Part shown: positions 24,201 to 30,479 of the stretch, piece after piece | Numbering within the stretch: position 1 is the stretch's first letter | How the letters are laid out: each line of letters begins with the position of its first letter | Assembly (NCBI GenBank): GCA_012934845.2 | Contig: WNNJ02003750.1 | Coordinates: forward strand, 81,945-145,944 | Origin: Pomphorhynchus laevis | Lineage: Eukaryota; Acanthocephala; Palaeacanthocephala; Echinorhynchida; Pomphorhynchidae | Reading direction: 5' to 3' | Length of the DNA stretch: 64,000 nucleotides | Program-made: the position numbers and the translations under genes | Notes under the pieces: generated by a model | What the model was told of the DNA's origin: nothing | What the model saw: the letters and a program-made list of their open reading frames with translations, nothing else | The model's database searches: none

Positions 24201-26495
24201 TGATACCTTCAATATTCGATGCAGTGTTTGAATCAACGCTTAGTATGATAAAGTCAAACTTGGAGGATTTTCTAGATTTCCGAATTGCATTCTACCAACT
24301 GATCGAAGCCGTCATCAAATACTGTTTTAATGGTTTGACAAAAAATATTTATTGACCTCTAATTTACATTTTAATAAACAGCTATACTATTGCTATCGGC
24401 AGATCAATTTGCAATTATCTACGAGGCTGTAATTTGGTCCCTGAGGCACAATCATCGAGACATTGTCGACCTCGGATTTTCCACTTTACATGAAATCATT
24501 TGGAAATTCAACACAGTCGCTAATTCTGTCGATGCAAATATGTTCTTTCAAAAGTATTTTATTCCCACACTCGAGCATATATTTGTCATTTTAAATGAGA
24601 CTTCGCTAAGAACAGGTACCATGCAAATCAAAACTATATGGAATAAAGCAGTAATAAAATGTTTAAAAATTTAAAAATAAGGAAATAATAAATGTAATAC
24701 AAAAAGATCATTGATTTTTAAGAATTTATAGCTTTGATCTTAAAACTGTTTATAAATTTTAAGATCATACATTTTATATAATGTATGATTATACATTATA
24801 TATTATATAATATGTAATATATATTATATTATACATTTATATCATATTATATAATATTATTAAATATTAAAAATATATATGTATATTAAGCGACTTCTTT
24901 TTTTGGTCCATATATATGTCAGTCGATAAGTAATAATCATTTAAATATTTCTATTGAAAAATACTTTACAAATTCTCAAAATTTCGTTTAAATGTTTTCA
25001 AGCGTTTAATATAATAAATATTTAATTATCTTTTGACTCTATAAAACGCAGTAAGGGATAAACTTTATTATTATTTAATTAATTATTTAAATTACCATTT
25101 TTATTAAATTATTTATATCAACTAAGTTATAATTATTATAAATATAAATATATTTAGTATTTTACATATAATATAATTTAAACAATATAAAATAAATATT
25201 AATATGATATCTAAAATATGTTTTATTTAATATTTTAATATATAATATTTGTGATTTTTAATTATTTATTTTCTACCTTACTCGTTTTCTTGTGATGTTT
25301 TGTTAATGCACTCCGCAAATATTTAACATTCTCCAATTTAATCAATTTAGATTACTAGGGCTTTGCATTAGTTAAGCATCAAAGCAGGAGTTTTAAAATA
25401 ACACATTTCACTATTTAATTGTTTCATTATTTCATATTTTACGATTCACTTAAAATAAATAGTGTTTTTTTTTCAATTTTCTAATTATAATTTTAATTTT
25501 TGAATAAATCAAAAGATAGAAAATTACTCTACCTACATGCGAAGTGCAACAAAGTGTCAAGCAAAATGGCATTAACTAATCATTTAATTAAAAAAGATAT
25601 TTCGTAATATATAATATTTCATCGTATGTAACCAGATCAATTATCTGATATAATTCATCTTATATAAAATCATTTATTGTTTGTTAATATCTTGTTAAGT
25701 ATAAATATTTATAAATATCGTATTATATTCATATAATTAATATAATATCTTAAATATTTATAAATTCTTAATAATTATATATTGATAATTATTATAATAA
25801 AATTGTTAATAAATATTTATTAATATATATTTGTTATATATTATTTTAGCTACTTAATAAATAAGATTTAATAAAACTAGTTTAGCTACTAAATAAAATT
25901 TACTTTGGGTAAGTTAACTAAAGTTACTTCCTCGTTCTTTTTAGGAATAAGTAAACATACTCAAATTCTGTCTAGCTTGTTCCTAATTGTTGATACGGGC
26001 CGAATTACGATTCCATTGGATCCCAGTGTAACGAACACTCCAAATGGAAATCTAGCATACGTGAAGCAATATACAACGAGTATGTTTATGCGGGTATTCC
26101 CACACTTACGAGATGAGCAGATAAAAATTATCGTTGACGGATTTATACATTACGATCAAGACTTTCCAAAGTTCAAAAATCACCTTAGAGATTTTCTAAT
26201 AGAAATTAGAGAACACAGTGGCACCGACACTAGGGATCTTTATCTGGAAGAGCGAGATCTGGAAATTCAGAAGGCCGCTCAGGATAAACTCAATAAACAG
26301 ACAGCCTGTGGAAGTATTGATATTATTATTAACAGAAATCCTACAACAAACAATACCACATGCATCAGCGGTAATAACTTTGTAGACAGTTTACTTATTC
26401 CGTCTGTAAATGATGTCATGTTTAACGGCAATTCTTCGAAAAATTGTCAATTTATGACGACGGATAAAGAATCACTTCGTATAGACGAGGACTAG
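3114..26495 (+). CDS. XPO1: Exportin-1 (CRM1), C-terminal two thirds, 14 exons
   Basis: XPO1 is the karyopherin-beta that carries leucine-rich NES cargo out of the nucleus with RanGTP. Fourteen exons join in phase into about 827 codons. They align collinearly with animal XPO1 from the segment beginning MLPLNTNIRLAY to the stop. Visible landmarks are the acidic-loop segment ([18 protein letters not shown]), the cysteine of the NES groove (NTLCWAIGS), the near-invariant block [16 protein letters not shown], and the C-terminal [11 protein letters not shown] helix. All exons end in GT and are preceded by AG. Five introns are only 45-53 nt; the others are 1-5 kb and full of repeats. No in-frame stop interrupts the joined exons. 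The C-terminal tail after the last conserved helix is about 45-50 residues longer than in vertebrates. The N-terminal third should lie upstream of the window. Identity is secure; exact splice points are inferred. Confidence 0.96.
3273..3849. other. XPO1 intron, first part
   Basis: AT-rich spacer with no recognisable coding sequence. It leads into a foldback element. Confidence 0.5.
3850..4030. mobile_element. Foldback/MITE-like inverted repeat
   Basis: Two arms of roughly 75 bp are inverted around a short centre near 3935-3950. The left arm carries GGCGAGTCATCCCCG and the right arm its complement ending CGGGGATGAGTCGCC. There is no coding sequence. Such a perfect hairpin in an intron fits a miniature inverted-repeat transposon. 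The family is unknown, and I could not define target-site duplications. Confidence 0.7.
4280..4480 (+). CDS. XPO1: XPO1 exon b
   Basis: 67 codons, phase 0. It begins [18 protein letters not shown], matching ALHYMLLVSEVEETEIFK. The loop after the EYW box is shorter than in vertebrates. It is followed by a 53-nt intron (4481-4533). Confidence 0.92.
4534..4672 (+). CDS. XPO1: XPO1 exon c, acidic-loop region
   Basis: It encodes [20 protein letters not shown] and the following [12 protein letters not shown]. The stretch is nearly identical to vertebrate CRM1, where this region forms the regulatory loop that contacts Ran and the NES groove. The exon ends in phase 1 at A|GTAAGT. Confidence 0.93.
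5083..5148 (+). repeat. Left copy of ~66-bp direct repeat flanking a LINE fragment
   Basis: The copy at 5501-5567 is almost identical, sharing TAGATCCTATAGTTATCGAC and its flanks. The pair brackets the GC-richer LINE fragment and resembles an unusually long target-site duplication. Confidence 0.7.
5150..5497 (+). mobile_element. LINE fragment with RT fingers region (restriction-like-endonuclease type)
   Basis: The frame from 5163 reads [20 protein letters not shown], which resembles the 'RPIAVGxxxRRLxAK' segment upstream of the RT palm in LINEs that carry a C-terminal restriction-like endonuclease. The next conserved block ([11 protein letters not shown]...[10 protein letters not shown]) is in a different frame from 5339, so at least one frameshift is present. 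Both ends of the element are missing. Codon and base composition differ sharply from the intron around it. The assignment is from remembered family similarity. Confidence 0.7.
5501..5567 (+). repeat. Right copy of ~66-bp direct repeat
   Basis: Partner of 5083-5148; the two differ by only a few bases or indels. Confidence 0.7.
5641..5744 (+). CDS. XPO1: XPO1 exon d
   Basis: Entered in phase 1 (A|CG). It reads [19 protein letters not shown] and continues to GRLNT, matching VYLTHLDYVDTERIMTEKL...KNLNT. The donor ACG|GTACAT was chosen because it joins directly to LCWAIGS in the next exon. Confidence 0.9.
5790..5867 (+). CDS. XPO1: XPO1 exon e, NES-groove cysteine
   Basis: 26 codons, [20 protein letters not shown] and onward. 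The cysteine codon at 5793-5795 aligns with human Cys528, the residue alkylated by leptomycin B. The exon follows a 45-nt intron (5745-5789), the shortest confidently placed XPO1 intron in the window. Confidence 0.94.
5868..6547. other. XPO1 intron, no recognised content
   Basis: Opposing short open frames at 5912-6200 overlap each other and resemble nothing I know. I treat them as chance. Confidence 0.45.
6600..7122. mobile_element. Inner foldback element with ~190-bp arms
   Basis: The arm at 6600-6795 (from AAGTCTACCTCAAAGTACG) is repeated inverted at about 6930-7120 (ending CGTACTTTGAGGTAGACTT) at high identity. Each arm also contains its own small palindrome, GATCAACTGCAGCCAAT against its complement. 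The centre is AT-rich spacer. There is no coding capacity. Confidence 0.75.
7255..7480. repeat. TA-rich simple sequence
   Basis: A low-complexity run of ATAATAT, ATATGATA and similar units inside the outer inverted-repeat element. Confidence 0.6.
7696..8308. other. XPO1 intron tail, nothing recognised
   Basis: AT-rich. It ends in the acceptor TATTTTAG at 8301-8308. Confidence 0.45.
8309..8465 (+). CDS. XPO1: XPO1 exon f
   Basis: It encodes [20 protein letters not shown] and runs through to KLFEFMH, the most conserved block of the protein. It ends in phase 1 (CAT G|GTAAGT). Confidence 0.96.
8466..8800. other. XPO1 intron, low-complexity AT-rich
   Basis: Contains short repeats of AAATTTTTAAA type at 8690-8790. 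No coding signal. Confidence 0.4.
8801..9665 (-). mobile_element. Penelope-like RT fragment with internal triplication
   Basis: The minus frame 9240-9031 reads [20 protein letters not shown] and on to [14 protein letters not shown]. This is the RT motif-A neighbourhood typical of Penelope-like elements ([11 protein letters not shown]). The same ~190-bp stretch occurs three times in the same orientation (about 8806-8975, 9031-9240, 9475-9650). Between the second and third copies (9320-9480) is the motif-B segment [19 protein letters not shown], which matches the RT copies at 23.0 and 28.0 kb. The catalytic downstream part is missing, so this is a rearranged dead copy. Confidence 0.75.
9666..10255. 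other. XPO1 intron, nothing recognised
   Basis: AT-rich spacer between two mobile-element fragments. Confidence 0.4.
10260..11840 (-). mobile_element. 5'-truncated LINE with restriction-like endonuclease
   Basis: Read on the minus strand from right to left. The RT palm end (11836-11588) has [10 protein letters not shown] and WYLND, where active enzymes have YLDD. The thumb region (11569-11267) has [13 protein letters not shown] and [11 protein letters not shown]. The C-terminal block (11018-10611) has [13 protein letters not shown], a Cys/His cluster (CECG...GIHGLDC...RHNRH) and [12 protein letters not shown], equivalent to the KRPDG half of the endonuclease site. A final piece (10550-10287) has [21 protein letters not shown]. 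Frames change between blocks, so the element is dead. GC content is well above the flanks. The family is R2/NeSL-like by architecture; I cannot place the clade. Confidence 0.82.
11830..11878. repeat. Near-perfect palindrome at the LINE 5' junction
   Basis: TTTCCACGAAGCC is followed by GGGATCCC twice and then the complement GGCTTCGTGGAAA. The hairpin sits exactly where the LINE-like composition stops, suggesting an inverted duplication formed at integration. Confidence 0.75.
11879..12989. other. XPO1 intron, AT-rich
   Basis: Nothing coding was recognised. About 12150-12280 has imperfect purine-rich repeats of the GGTAAATGAGATAAAAT type. Confidence 0.45.
12990..13153 (+). CDS. XPO1: XPO1 exon g
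   Basis: Enters in phase 1 (G|AG) and reads [20 protein letters not shown] through [11 protein letters not shown], matching [20 protein letters not shown]...NTIICDLQPQQ. The donor is CAG|GTATGA. Confidence 0.95.
13370..13450 (+). ncRNA. Stem-loop repeat with hammerhead-like core, copy 1
   Basis: The transcript would read CUGAAGA, then a hairpin GCUAAC/GUUAGC, then GAAA. These are the two conserved boxes of a hammerhead core (CUGANGA, stem II, GAAA) in the right order. One extra U lies between CUGAAGA and the stem, which departs from the canonical core. The shared tail TTTGATCTAGCTCCGATAATTC shows it belongs to a dispersed family. Activity is not shown. Confidence 0.35.
13545..13605 (-). ncRNA. 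Stem-loop repeat with hammerhead-like core, copy 2 (inverted)
   Basis: On the minus strand this reads CUGAAUAUGCUAACAGAGGU and then UAGCGAAAUAUA, the same hairpin with a mutated first box. It faces copy 1 about 110 bp away, so the two form an inverted pair inside one intron. Confidence 0.35.
13606..15186. other. XPO1 intron, nothing recognised
   Basis: The open frame at about 13784-14017 is mostly AT-derived hydrophobic residues. Only its last 45 residues have ordinary composition, and they match nothing I know. Confidence 0.4.
15187..15321 (+). CDS. XPO1: XPO1 exon h
   Basis: 45 codons, [17 protein letters not shown] through [12 protein letters not shown], aligned with VHTFYEAVGYMIGAQTD...QVWDSIIQQATK. 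The frame stays open past the donor; the CAA|GTAGAC donor was chosen because it restores exact length to the alignment with the next exon. Confidence 0.92.
15369..15473 (+). CDS. XPO1: XPO1 exon i
   Basis: 35 codons, [20 protein letters not shown] through GPNFIYQ, the same length as the vertebrate segment. It is flanked by tiny introns of 47 nt (15322-15368) and 49 nt (15474-15522). Confidence 0.92.
15523..15708 (+). CDS. XPO1: XPO1 exon j
   Basis: 62 codons, [19 protein letters not shown] through [14 protein letters not shown], matching LGRIYLDMLNVYKCLSENI...ISGWVSRSNDPQ. Phase 0 at both ends. Confidence 0.92.
15709..16475. other. XPO1 intron, AT-rich
   Basis: No coding content. A misleading VFVPQIFN reading occurs at 15789; it is discussed under rejected items. 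Confidence 0.45.
16478..18310 (+). mobile_element. LINE with restriction-like endonuclease, degraded, plus strand
   Basis: In order: an N-terminal Cys cluster ([19 protein letters not shown], about 16618-16675); a linker block ([18 protein letters not shown], about 17160-17213); RT with PHQLGVAIP and motif [14 protein letters not shown] (about 17412-17450); motif C WYLDDG (about 17672-17689); and a C-terminal endonuclease core RPADIL...[11 protein letters not shown] (about 17960-18030), which is the PD...D type active site. The segment after it ([12 protein letters not shown]...TETYGGW) continues the family similarity to about 18200. There are several frame changes and an internal deletion between the linker and RT. 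It is related to, but clearly diverged from, the 10.3-11.8 kb element. Confidence 0.82.
18311..19030. other. Moderate-GC tract after the LINE, unassigned
   Basis: Base composition stays LINE-like to about 18780, suggesting 3' untranslated sequence or another degraded element. No protein similarity was recognised on either strand. Confidence 0.4.
19070..19519 (+). CDS. Unrecognised 149-aa open frame, possibly OTU-like, in a mobile-element tract
   Basis: An uninterrupted frame begins [20 protein letters not shown]. Its GC content is higher than the host exons. The C-terminal half ([20 protein letters not shown]...ITLYNCF...THYEQIIIP) has the spacing of the second half of OTU cysteine proteases, where a final His lies in an 'HY.xxIP' context. 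The N-terminal catalytic D-G-x-C box is not visible. Some LINEs encode cysteine proteases, so it may be part of the neighbouring retroelement. The sequence continues in similar style to about 19660. Function is not established. Confidence 0.3.
   Translation: MSVKRISIEEICDKMRDFIVDSSSTGIHSFKQVSEFECQWISTQTPYNKAFDLLNSHLTVVKPDIACIELAAVLHYAKKRCMRIVICRNWTAFQSLNVKVDTSLSQVLLGDPEKITLYNCFRSPTMVQTTHYEQIIIPFFSKLIESIDR
19520..20220. other. Unassigned tract then AT-rich spacer
   Basis: 19520-19840 keeps the higher GC of the preceding frame but contains stops. From 19860 the sequence is simple AT-rich intron. Confidence 0.4.
20222..20440 (-). mobile_element. C-terminal scrap of a restriction-like-endonuclease LINE
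   Basis: The minus strand reads [18 protein letters not shown] and then [12 protein letters not shown]. This corresponds to the end of the family's protein ('FVPLAVETxGxxG ... QRISVAVQRGN'), the same region as 10287-10550. Only about 65 residues remain, with stops. Confidence 0.65.
20587..20709 (+). CDS. XPO1: XPO1 exon k
   Basis: 41 codons, [17 protein letters not shown] followed by [19 protein letters not shown]. It aligns with VPPLLDAVLIDYQRNVPAAREPEVLSTMAIIV. The WLSR-to-LLDF distance across exons j and k equals the vertebrate one exactly. The competing open frame at 20655 is in another frame. Confidence 0.88.
20710..21590. other. XPO1 intron, extremely AT-rich
   Basis: Nothing but A/T-rich sequence with scattered TAATATTA-type runs. 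Confidence 0.45.
21591..21745. ncRNA. Palindromic pair of hammerhead-like stem-loop repeats, copies 3 and 4
   Basis: Two copies of the 13.37-kb family face away from each other around 21655. The minus copy (21615-21650) and the plus copy (21663-21705) share GCUAAC/GUUAGC stems followed by GAAAUAUC. The plus copy reads CUAAAGA instead of CUGAAGA; the minus copy reads CUGAAAU. Both keep the GATCCAGC tail boxes (21590 and 21725). Together they make an ~85-bp inverted repeat. Confidence 0.35.
21746..22127. other. XPO1 intron, AT-rich with short inverted repeats
   Basis: Contains ATTATATAATATTA runs. A 45-bp piece at 21880-21930 (CTTTAAATTGTATTACCCG) recurs imperfectly at 24070-24115. Confidence 0.4.
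22128..23110 (-). mobile_element. Penelope-like element, 3' part, copy A
   Basis: On the minus strand a 5'-truncated RT frame starts within [19 protein letters not shown] (about 23085) and runs to a stop at 22496. It includes the catalytic motif RYIDDI, the block HIYPESLIL, and a C-terminal [12 protein letters not shown]. The MGGN...ADL, YIDD and IYP..L blocks are typical of Penelope-like RTs rather than LINEs. Downstream (22495-22128 on plus coordinates) lie a conserved hairpin and an R1 repeat, read as the element's 3' untranslated or terminal repeat. It is almost identical to the copy at 27.0-28.1 kb. It sits in the XPO1 intron, antisense to the gene. No GIY-YIG domain is attached. Confidence 0.82.
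22372..22421 (-). ncRNA. R1 hairpin with GAAAC and CUGAUGA boxes, copy A
   Basis: On the minus strand CUGCUAUG and CAUAGCAG close a stem around GGCCGAAACCUGAUA. Next comes UCCUCCUGAUGACCUCUAAU. The segment UUAGGGG before GAAAC can pair with CCUCUAA after CUGAUGA. The order GAAA...CUGAUGA with complementary flanks is that of a hammerhead opened at stem II. Two extra C residues precede GAAA, so the fit is imperfect. Confidence 0.35.
23111..24184. other. XPO1 intron, AT-rich
   Basis: No coding sequence. It ends with the pyrimidine-rich acceptor TTTGTTTTAG. Confidence 0.45.
24185..24332 (+). CDS. XPO1: XPO1 exon l
   Basis: [20 protein letters not shown] through YCFN, matching ITAEIPQIFDAVFECTLN...SHCFP. 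It ends in phase 1 and is followed by a 49-nt intron (24333-24381). Confidence 0.92.
24382..24615 (+). CDS. XPO1: XPO1 exon m
   Basis: [20 protein letters not shown] through [13 protein letters not shown], matching AFLAIPPTQFKLVLDSIIWA...HIFSVVTDTSHTA. It enters and leaves in phase 1. The ATG at 24390 is internal. Confidence 0.94.
24616..25944. other. XPO1 intron, AT-rich
   Basis: No recognised element. Long ATATTATATAA runs at 24770-24860 and 25700-25850. Confidence 0.45.
25945..26495 (+). CDS. XPO1: XPO1 last exon
   Basis: Begins [19 protein letters not shown] (G shared with exon m), then [17 protein letters not shown] and [16 protein letters not shown], and ends LRIDED-stop. The last ~64 residues are an Asn/Ser/Thr-rich tail without a vertebrate counterpart except for the acidic end. 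The frame is open upstream of the acceptor (from 25905), but homology begins only at the splice site. Confidence 0.95.
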
Positions 26496-27015
26496 AAGAA
26501 ACTGAATTTCTGTATATTGTTTCTCAGTTTAAATAGGAGTGTTTGTGTGAAGATGAATGTGCGAGAGAGATAACTGTGTGTTTAAAATGTTGCCTGTTTA
26601 AAATAAGATACACATATCTGTTTAATGAAAAATATGCAATTTTCCTTTTTTCTTTTTAATTTTTCAATTTAACTTAATTTTAATTTATTATAATTTTTAC
26701 CTAAATTTTTATGTGTTTAGAAATGCTAATTTAATATGTGATAATATAGTATAATTATTTAATATAGTAATAATATAATAATTTCTTTTTCATTTTAAAA
26801 CTAAAATAAAAAATATTAAAAAAGAAATTATTTTTTATAAACTCAGCCTCAGTTACGCTGAATATAATCTTTTGTAAGTGTCTCATAAATTTGTCTTTTA
26901 CCTAAAGTGAAAAATAAAATATGAAATGAAATATGAAAATTTAAGAAAAAATATGAATTATCCATTAAAATGGAAAATTAAATTAAGAATTTCATGCTTA
27001 TAACATTTTATTTAA
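26496..27015 (+). other. XPO1 3' untranslated region and intergenic sequence
   Basis: Follows the TAG stop. AATAAA-type signals occur near 26907-26915. No other feature is visible before the next Penelope-like copy. Confidence 0.4.
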
Positions 27016-28150
27016 ATTAAATCAGCTAACTGAGTCTACGTATTTAATATAATTATAAAATAAACAAAACATAATAATGCTAAATCAAAATTTAATAATT
27101 AAATAATAAAATTAATAATTGTTTTTAGATTTTCTATAATTTAAATCAAGTTAAAAAAATAAAATAAAAAATAAAATTTAAAATAAACGTCATTTTTATG
27201 AATTGACTAATAAATAACAGACGTTGTATCAGAATAAGAATTAGAGGTCATCAGGAGGAACTGCTATGCTATCAGGTTTCGGCCCCTAACTCCTCTACCC
27301 AACATAGCAGCGGGGCCAAATACATGCTAATGATGTATTTCCTCTGAAATAACTATCTAGTATCTTATTCTAATGCAAAGTATATTATTTATTATCCATC
27401 CATAAAAATTTGCCACTTAAGAGTTTAAATTTATTCTTTATATTATTGTGTTGATTTATATATTTTACTATTTTCTGCTTGATGTTATTTTTATAGTAAC
27501 CTAGTTTAAAATATGTATCTATTAAATTATTTAAATGATTTTGAAGAAAGCCAATATCATTACATATTGTTGCAATTCTTAAAATTTCATTATTTAATGT
27601 ATTATATTTTATATTATATGGTATGCATGAATGCTCATGCAAAAATATGTTTCTTGTAAATTTAAATATGTCATCTTTACGATATAAATTAATAGTAGTT
27701 TTAGTTAATGTTAATTTAATGTTCATATCTAGATATACACCTTCTTTATCATTAATATTGGTTTTGTTAAGAATAAGGCTTTCTGGATAAATGTGCTCAC
27801 TAATTGAATAAAAATTATTAGAATTAAATACACATATATCATCAATGTATCGAAACATATATTTCATATATTTATATTGTTTAGATTTAGTTTTTACACA
27901 GTTATGAACAAATTCATATTCTATAAAGCTTAAAAACAAGTCAGCTATAATCGGGCTACTATTACCACCCATTGGAACACCTTTTACTTGTCTAAATATA
28001 GATGTCCCTACTTTTAAATAATTTTGATTTATCAAAATATTTAAGGATTCTATTAATTCAATTTTATCCATATATTTATATTTATTTGATGGTTTAATTT
28101 TTGTTAGATAGGCGTTATAGTTATAATATGTATGTACATCTTTTTCCGAA
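27016..28150 (-). mobile_element. Penelope-like element, 3' part, copy B
   Basis: A longer copy of the 22.1-23.1 kb element in the same orientation. The minus RT frame (28071-27385) starts MDKIELIESLNILINQNYLK and then [26 protein letters not shown] and the same C-terminus FLWMDNK. The two copies differ by only a handful of bases, so they are recent relatives. The upstream sequence (to about 28150) shares its end, TTTTTCCGAATA, with the 9.4-kb fragment. Truncation at the 5' end removes RT motif A. Confidence 0.85.
27261..27310 (-). ncRNA. R1 hairpin, copy B
   Basis: Same fold and boxes as copy A at 22372-22421, with the CUGCUAUG/CAUAGCAG stem intact. It differs at one or two loop bases. Confidence 0.35.
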
Positions 28151-28559
28151 TATTTTATGGATGAATAATAAATAATAATTTGGTATTAGAATAAAATATT
28201 AGATAATAAATTTTCATCAGACGAAATACGTCATTAGCATGTCTTTGGTCGCTGTTATGCTAAGTCGAAGAATAGAATAATAATTATATAGAATAGTAAT
28301 TATTTTAATTGTATCCATATATTTATATTTACTTGATGGTTTAATTTTTGTTAGATAGGCGTATCTTTTTCCGAATATAAGATTAATTAAAATAAAGTTT
28401 GTGTATACGTTTTATAAAAAGTGGCAAAATTATTAAAAAATTATATAAAGTGGCTATTATATAAAGTGCCAAATTATGTAAAGTGTCAAAATTATTAAAA
28501 AAAAACTTAATTGTAAATTTCTATTATAAATTGATTGTTCACTAATATTGGATTATTTA
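28151..28559. other. Spacer with a short Penelope-like scrap
   Basis: 28310-28385 repeats the 28065-28160 sequence (TATTTGATGGTTTAATTTTTG-like). The rest is AT-rich. Confidence 0.45.
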
Positions 28560-28666
28560 TCAGTGGAGAGAGTGAAGAAAATATTTATTTAATCTCGAAT
28601 ATTCAATAGCCTACTGCTATTGAATATTGAATATTTTCTTCAATCTCTCCACTGATAAATAATGTA
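28560..28666. mobile_element. Small foldback element
   Basis: Arms of ~45-50 bp (TTATCAGTGGAGAGAGTGAAG against CTTCAATCTCTCCACTGATAA) with an AATATTCAATAG/CTATTGAATATT centre. No coding capacity. Confidence 0.7.
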
Positions 28667-28779
28667 AATTTCTATTTTATTCTTAGAAGTATTTTACTTT
28701 ATTTTTAAATTTTATCTTGAAAAAAAAGCATTGAAATTAAAATCAAAATTTATAAAAGAATTATCAAATTATAAATTAA

Positions 28780-29345
28780 TAAATCATTACTTTTCTATAG
28801 TTCAGCCTTCAGTTTGTCCTCAGAAAAAAAATAATAATTTAGCAATTCCTTACATAAATGATAGATGAACTCATCGTTTATCCAATTTATATCTAAGAAT
28901 GTGATGAATGGCAATACTAATTAAGTTTGCATTTTTAATAGAAAATTGCCTGCATAACTTATTAAAGCCAAAACCTTTATCTACTAAAGAGTCAATTGTT
29001 TATAAAATACGTTGCTCGGATCGCGACTGTCTCTATATTGGCCAGACTGGACAATGTTTATCTAAAAGAATCAAGCATAATGTATATAATTTACAAAAAT
29101 GAACTGTTTCCAGTGTCATTGCTTAACATTGTACATCACTTAAGTTGATTTTGAGAACGCTACTGTGTTGTCTTACAAAAGCAATTATTTAGCACGTATT
29201 CATGGCTCGTGAGTCTAACTAAATGACTAATAATAAACCGGACTATAATCTTGAGATTGAATTAATGTCTTTTAGTTTTTGACTATGCATAGTAATATCG
29301 GAGATCTTTTTTGTGTGTGTTTTAATCCATGTGCACGGTAAGGCC
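28780..29345 (+). mobile_element. Penelope-like GIY-YIG endonuclease fragment
   Basis: The plus frame 28908-29102 contains ESIVYKIRCSDRDCLYIGQT followed by CLSKRIKH. That is the GIY-YIG signature of Penelope-like elements (VYKIxCxxCxxxYIGQTxRxLxxRIKEH). Upstream, AIPYIND and LSNLYLRM resemble the linker before this domain. Downstream to 29345, a decayed C-terminal stretch is repeated inverted at 43490-43760. It lies on the strand opposite to the RT fragments, so it comes from another copy or another family. Confidence 0.75.
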
Positions 29346-29850
29346 ATACGAAATTTTGAAATATGGATAATGTATTTTTGTATCTGTTCCAATTATACTA
29401 GCAGCTCGAGAATTCATAATTGTTGATATGAAATGGCTTAGGTCATCTCTATGCGCAAAACATATTGATATCAACGACCTAAAAGACTTTTATAATCAAC
29501 ATTATCGATTGCCAATACCGAGTTAGAAGATAAACACAAATCCAATAGCAAAGAAAATGAAAAGCACAACGTCGTTAATTGATCAATATGTTGCTTCAAG
29601 TAATAATAATTGATTATAAGATTAAGAAGTTCACTATACTGGGTGTTCTTAGCAATATAATGTTCCCGGTCAACTTTATGAATATCAAATTCTCTAATAC
29701 AATGATGTTATTCTTATCCGCATACTTGCAAAGGAGGTGAATATACATTGAGTACTTACACCCGGACTTCAATATCCCACTCTAAGATACTCGATATTTC
29801 AGCAGGAAGCCGTAAGATGACTCACATACACTCAAGTAAATTGAAATAAT
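29346..29850 (+). other. Coding-like fragment of unknown origin, 29400-29615
   Basis: One frame reads REFIIVDMKWLRSSLCAKHI, then DINDLKDFYNQHYRLPIP and, after one stop, a basic Ser-rich stretch. Its composition looks like real protein, but I do not recognise the family. The remainder is AT-rich. Confidence 0.25.
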
Positions 29851-29854
29851 AGGT

Positions 29855-30425
29855 AATTACAAGATTAATCATTGACAAAATAAATCATAGATAACATTAT
29901 AAAACGATTATATTATTCATCGAAAAGGTTAATCATCACTTAAGTTAATAATGGATATAATTAATCATCGATAAGAATAACAGTCACGATTAATCATCAA
30001 TCAGGTTAATCATCGATAAGAATAATATTCGATAAGTACAGTCATCGATAAGACTAATTATTGATAAACCATCCGTGATATTAATCTTCGATAAACTTAA
30101 TGATAGGTAAAATTAATTATCGATACGATTAATCAATAATGAATTAAACCATCGATAAGAATAATCATCGATAAGATTAATTATCGATGAGATAACGCAT
30201 AGATAAGATAAACCAATTGATATAAATCATCGATGAGATTAATCATTAATAATATAAATAATCAATAATATTAATTATCGATAATATTAATAATCAGTAT
30301 GGTTAATAATCGATATGATAAATCATCAATAAGATAAACCGATTGGATTATAATTAGGATTGAGCATGGATAAGATAAACCATAGATGGAATTAAAATTA
30401 TCAATGAGATTAATCATCGATTTAT
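29855..30425 (+). repeat. Minisatellite of ATCGATAA-type units
   Basis: About 570 bp of degenerate units near 15-18 bp containing GATTAATCATCGATAAG. Units vary as ATTAATAATCGATA or AAACCATCGAT. No coding sequence. Confidence 0.8.
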
Positions 30426-30479
30426 GCATAATCTATATTTTCTATTTATATCATATAAATTGTGAAATTGTGAATCGCA

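Noticed and set aside
29855-30425. CRISPR-like array
   Set aside because: Units are degenerate and contiguous with no distinct spacers, in an animal genome; it is a minisatellite.
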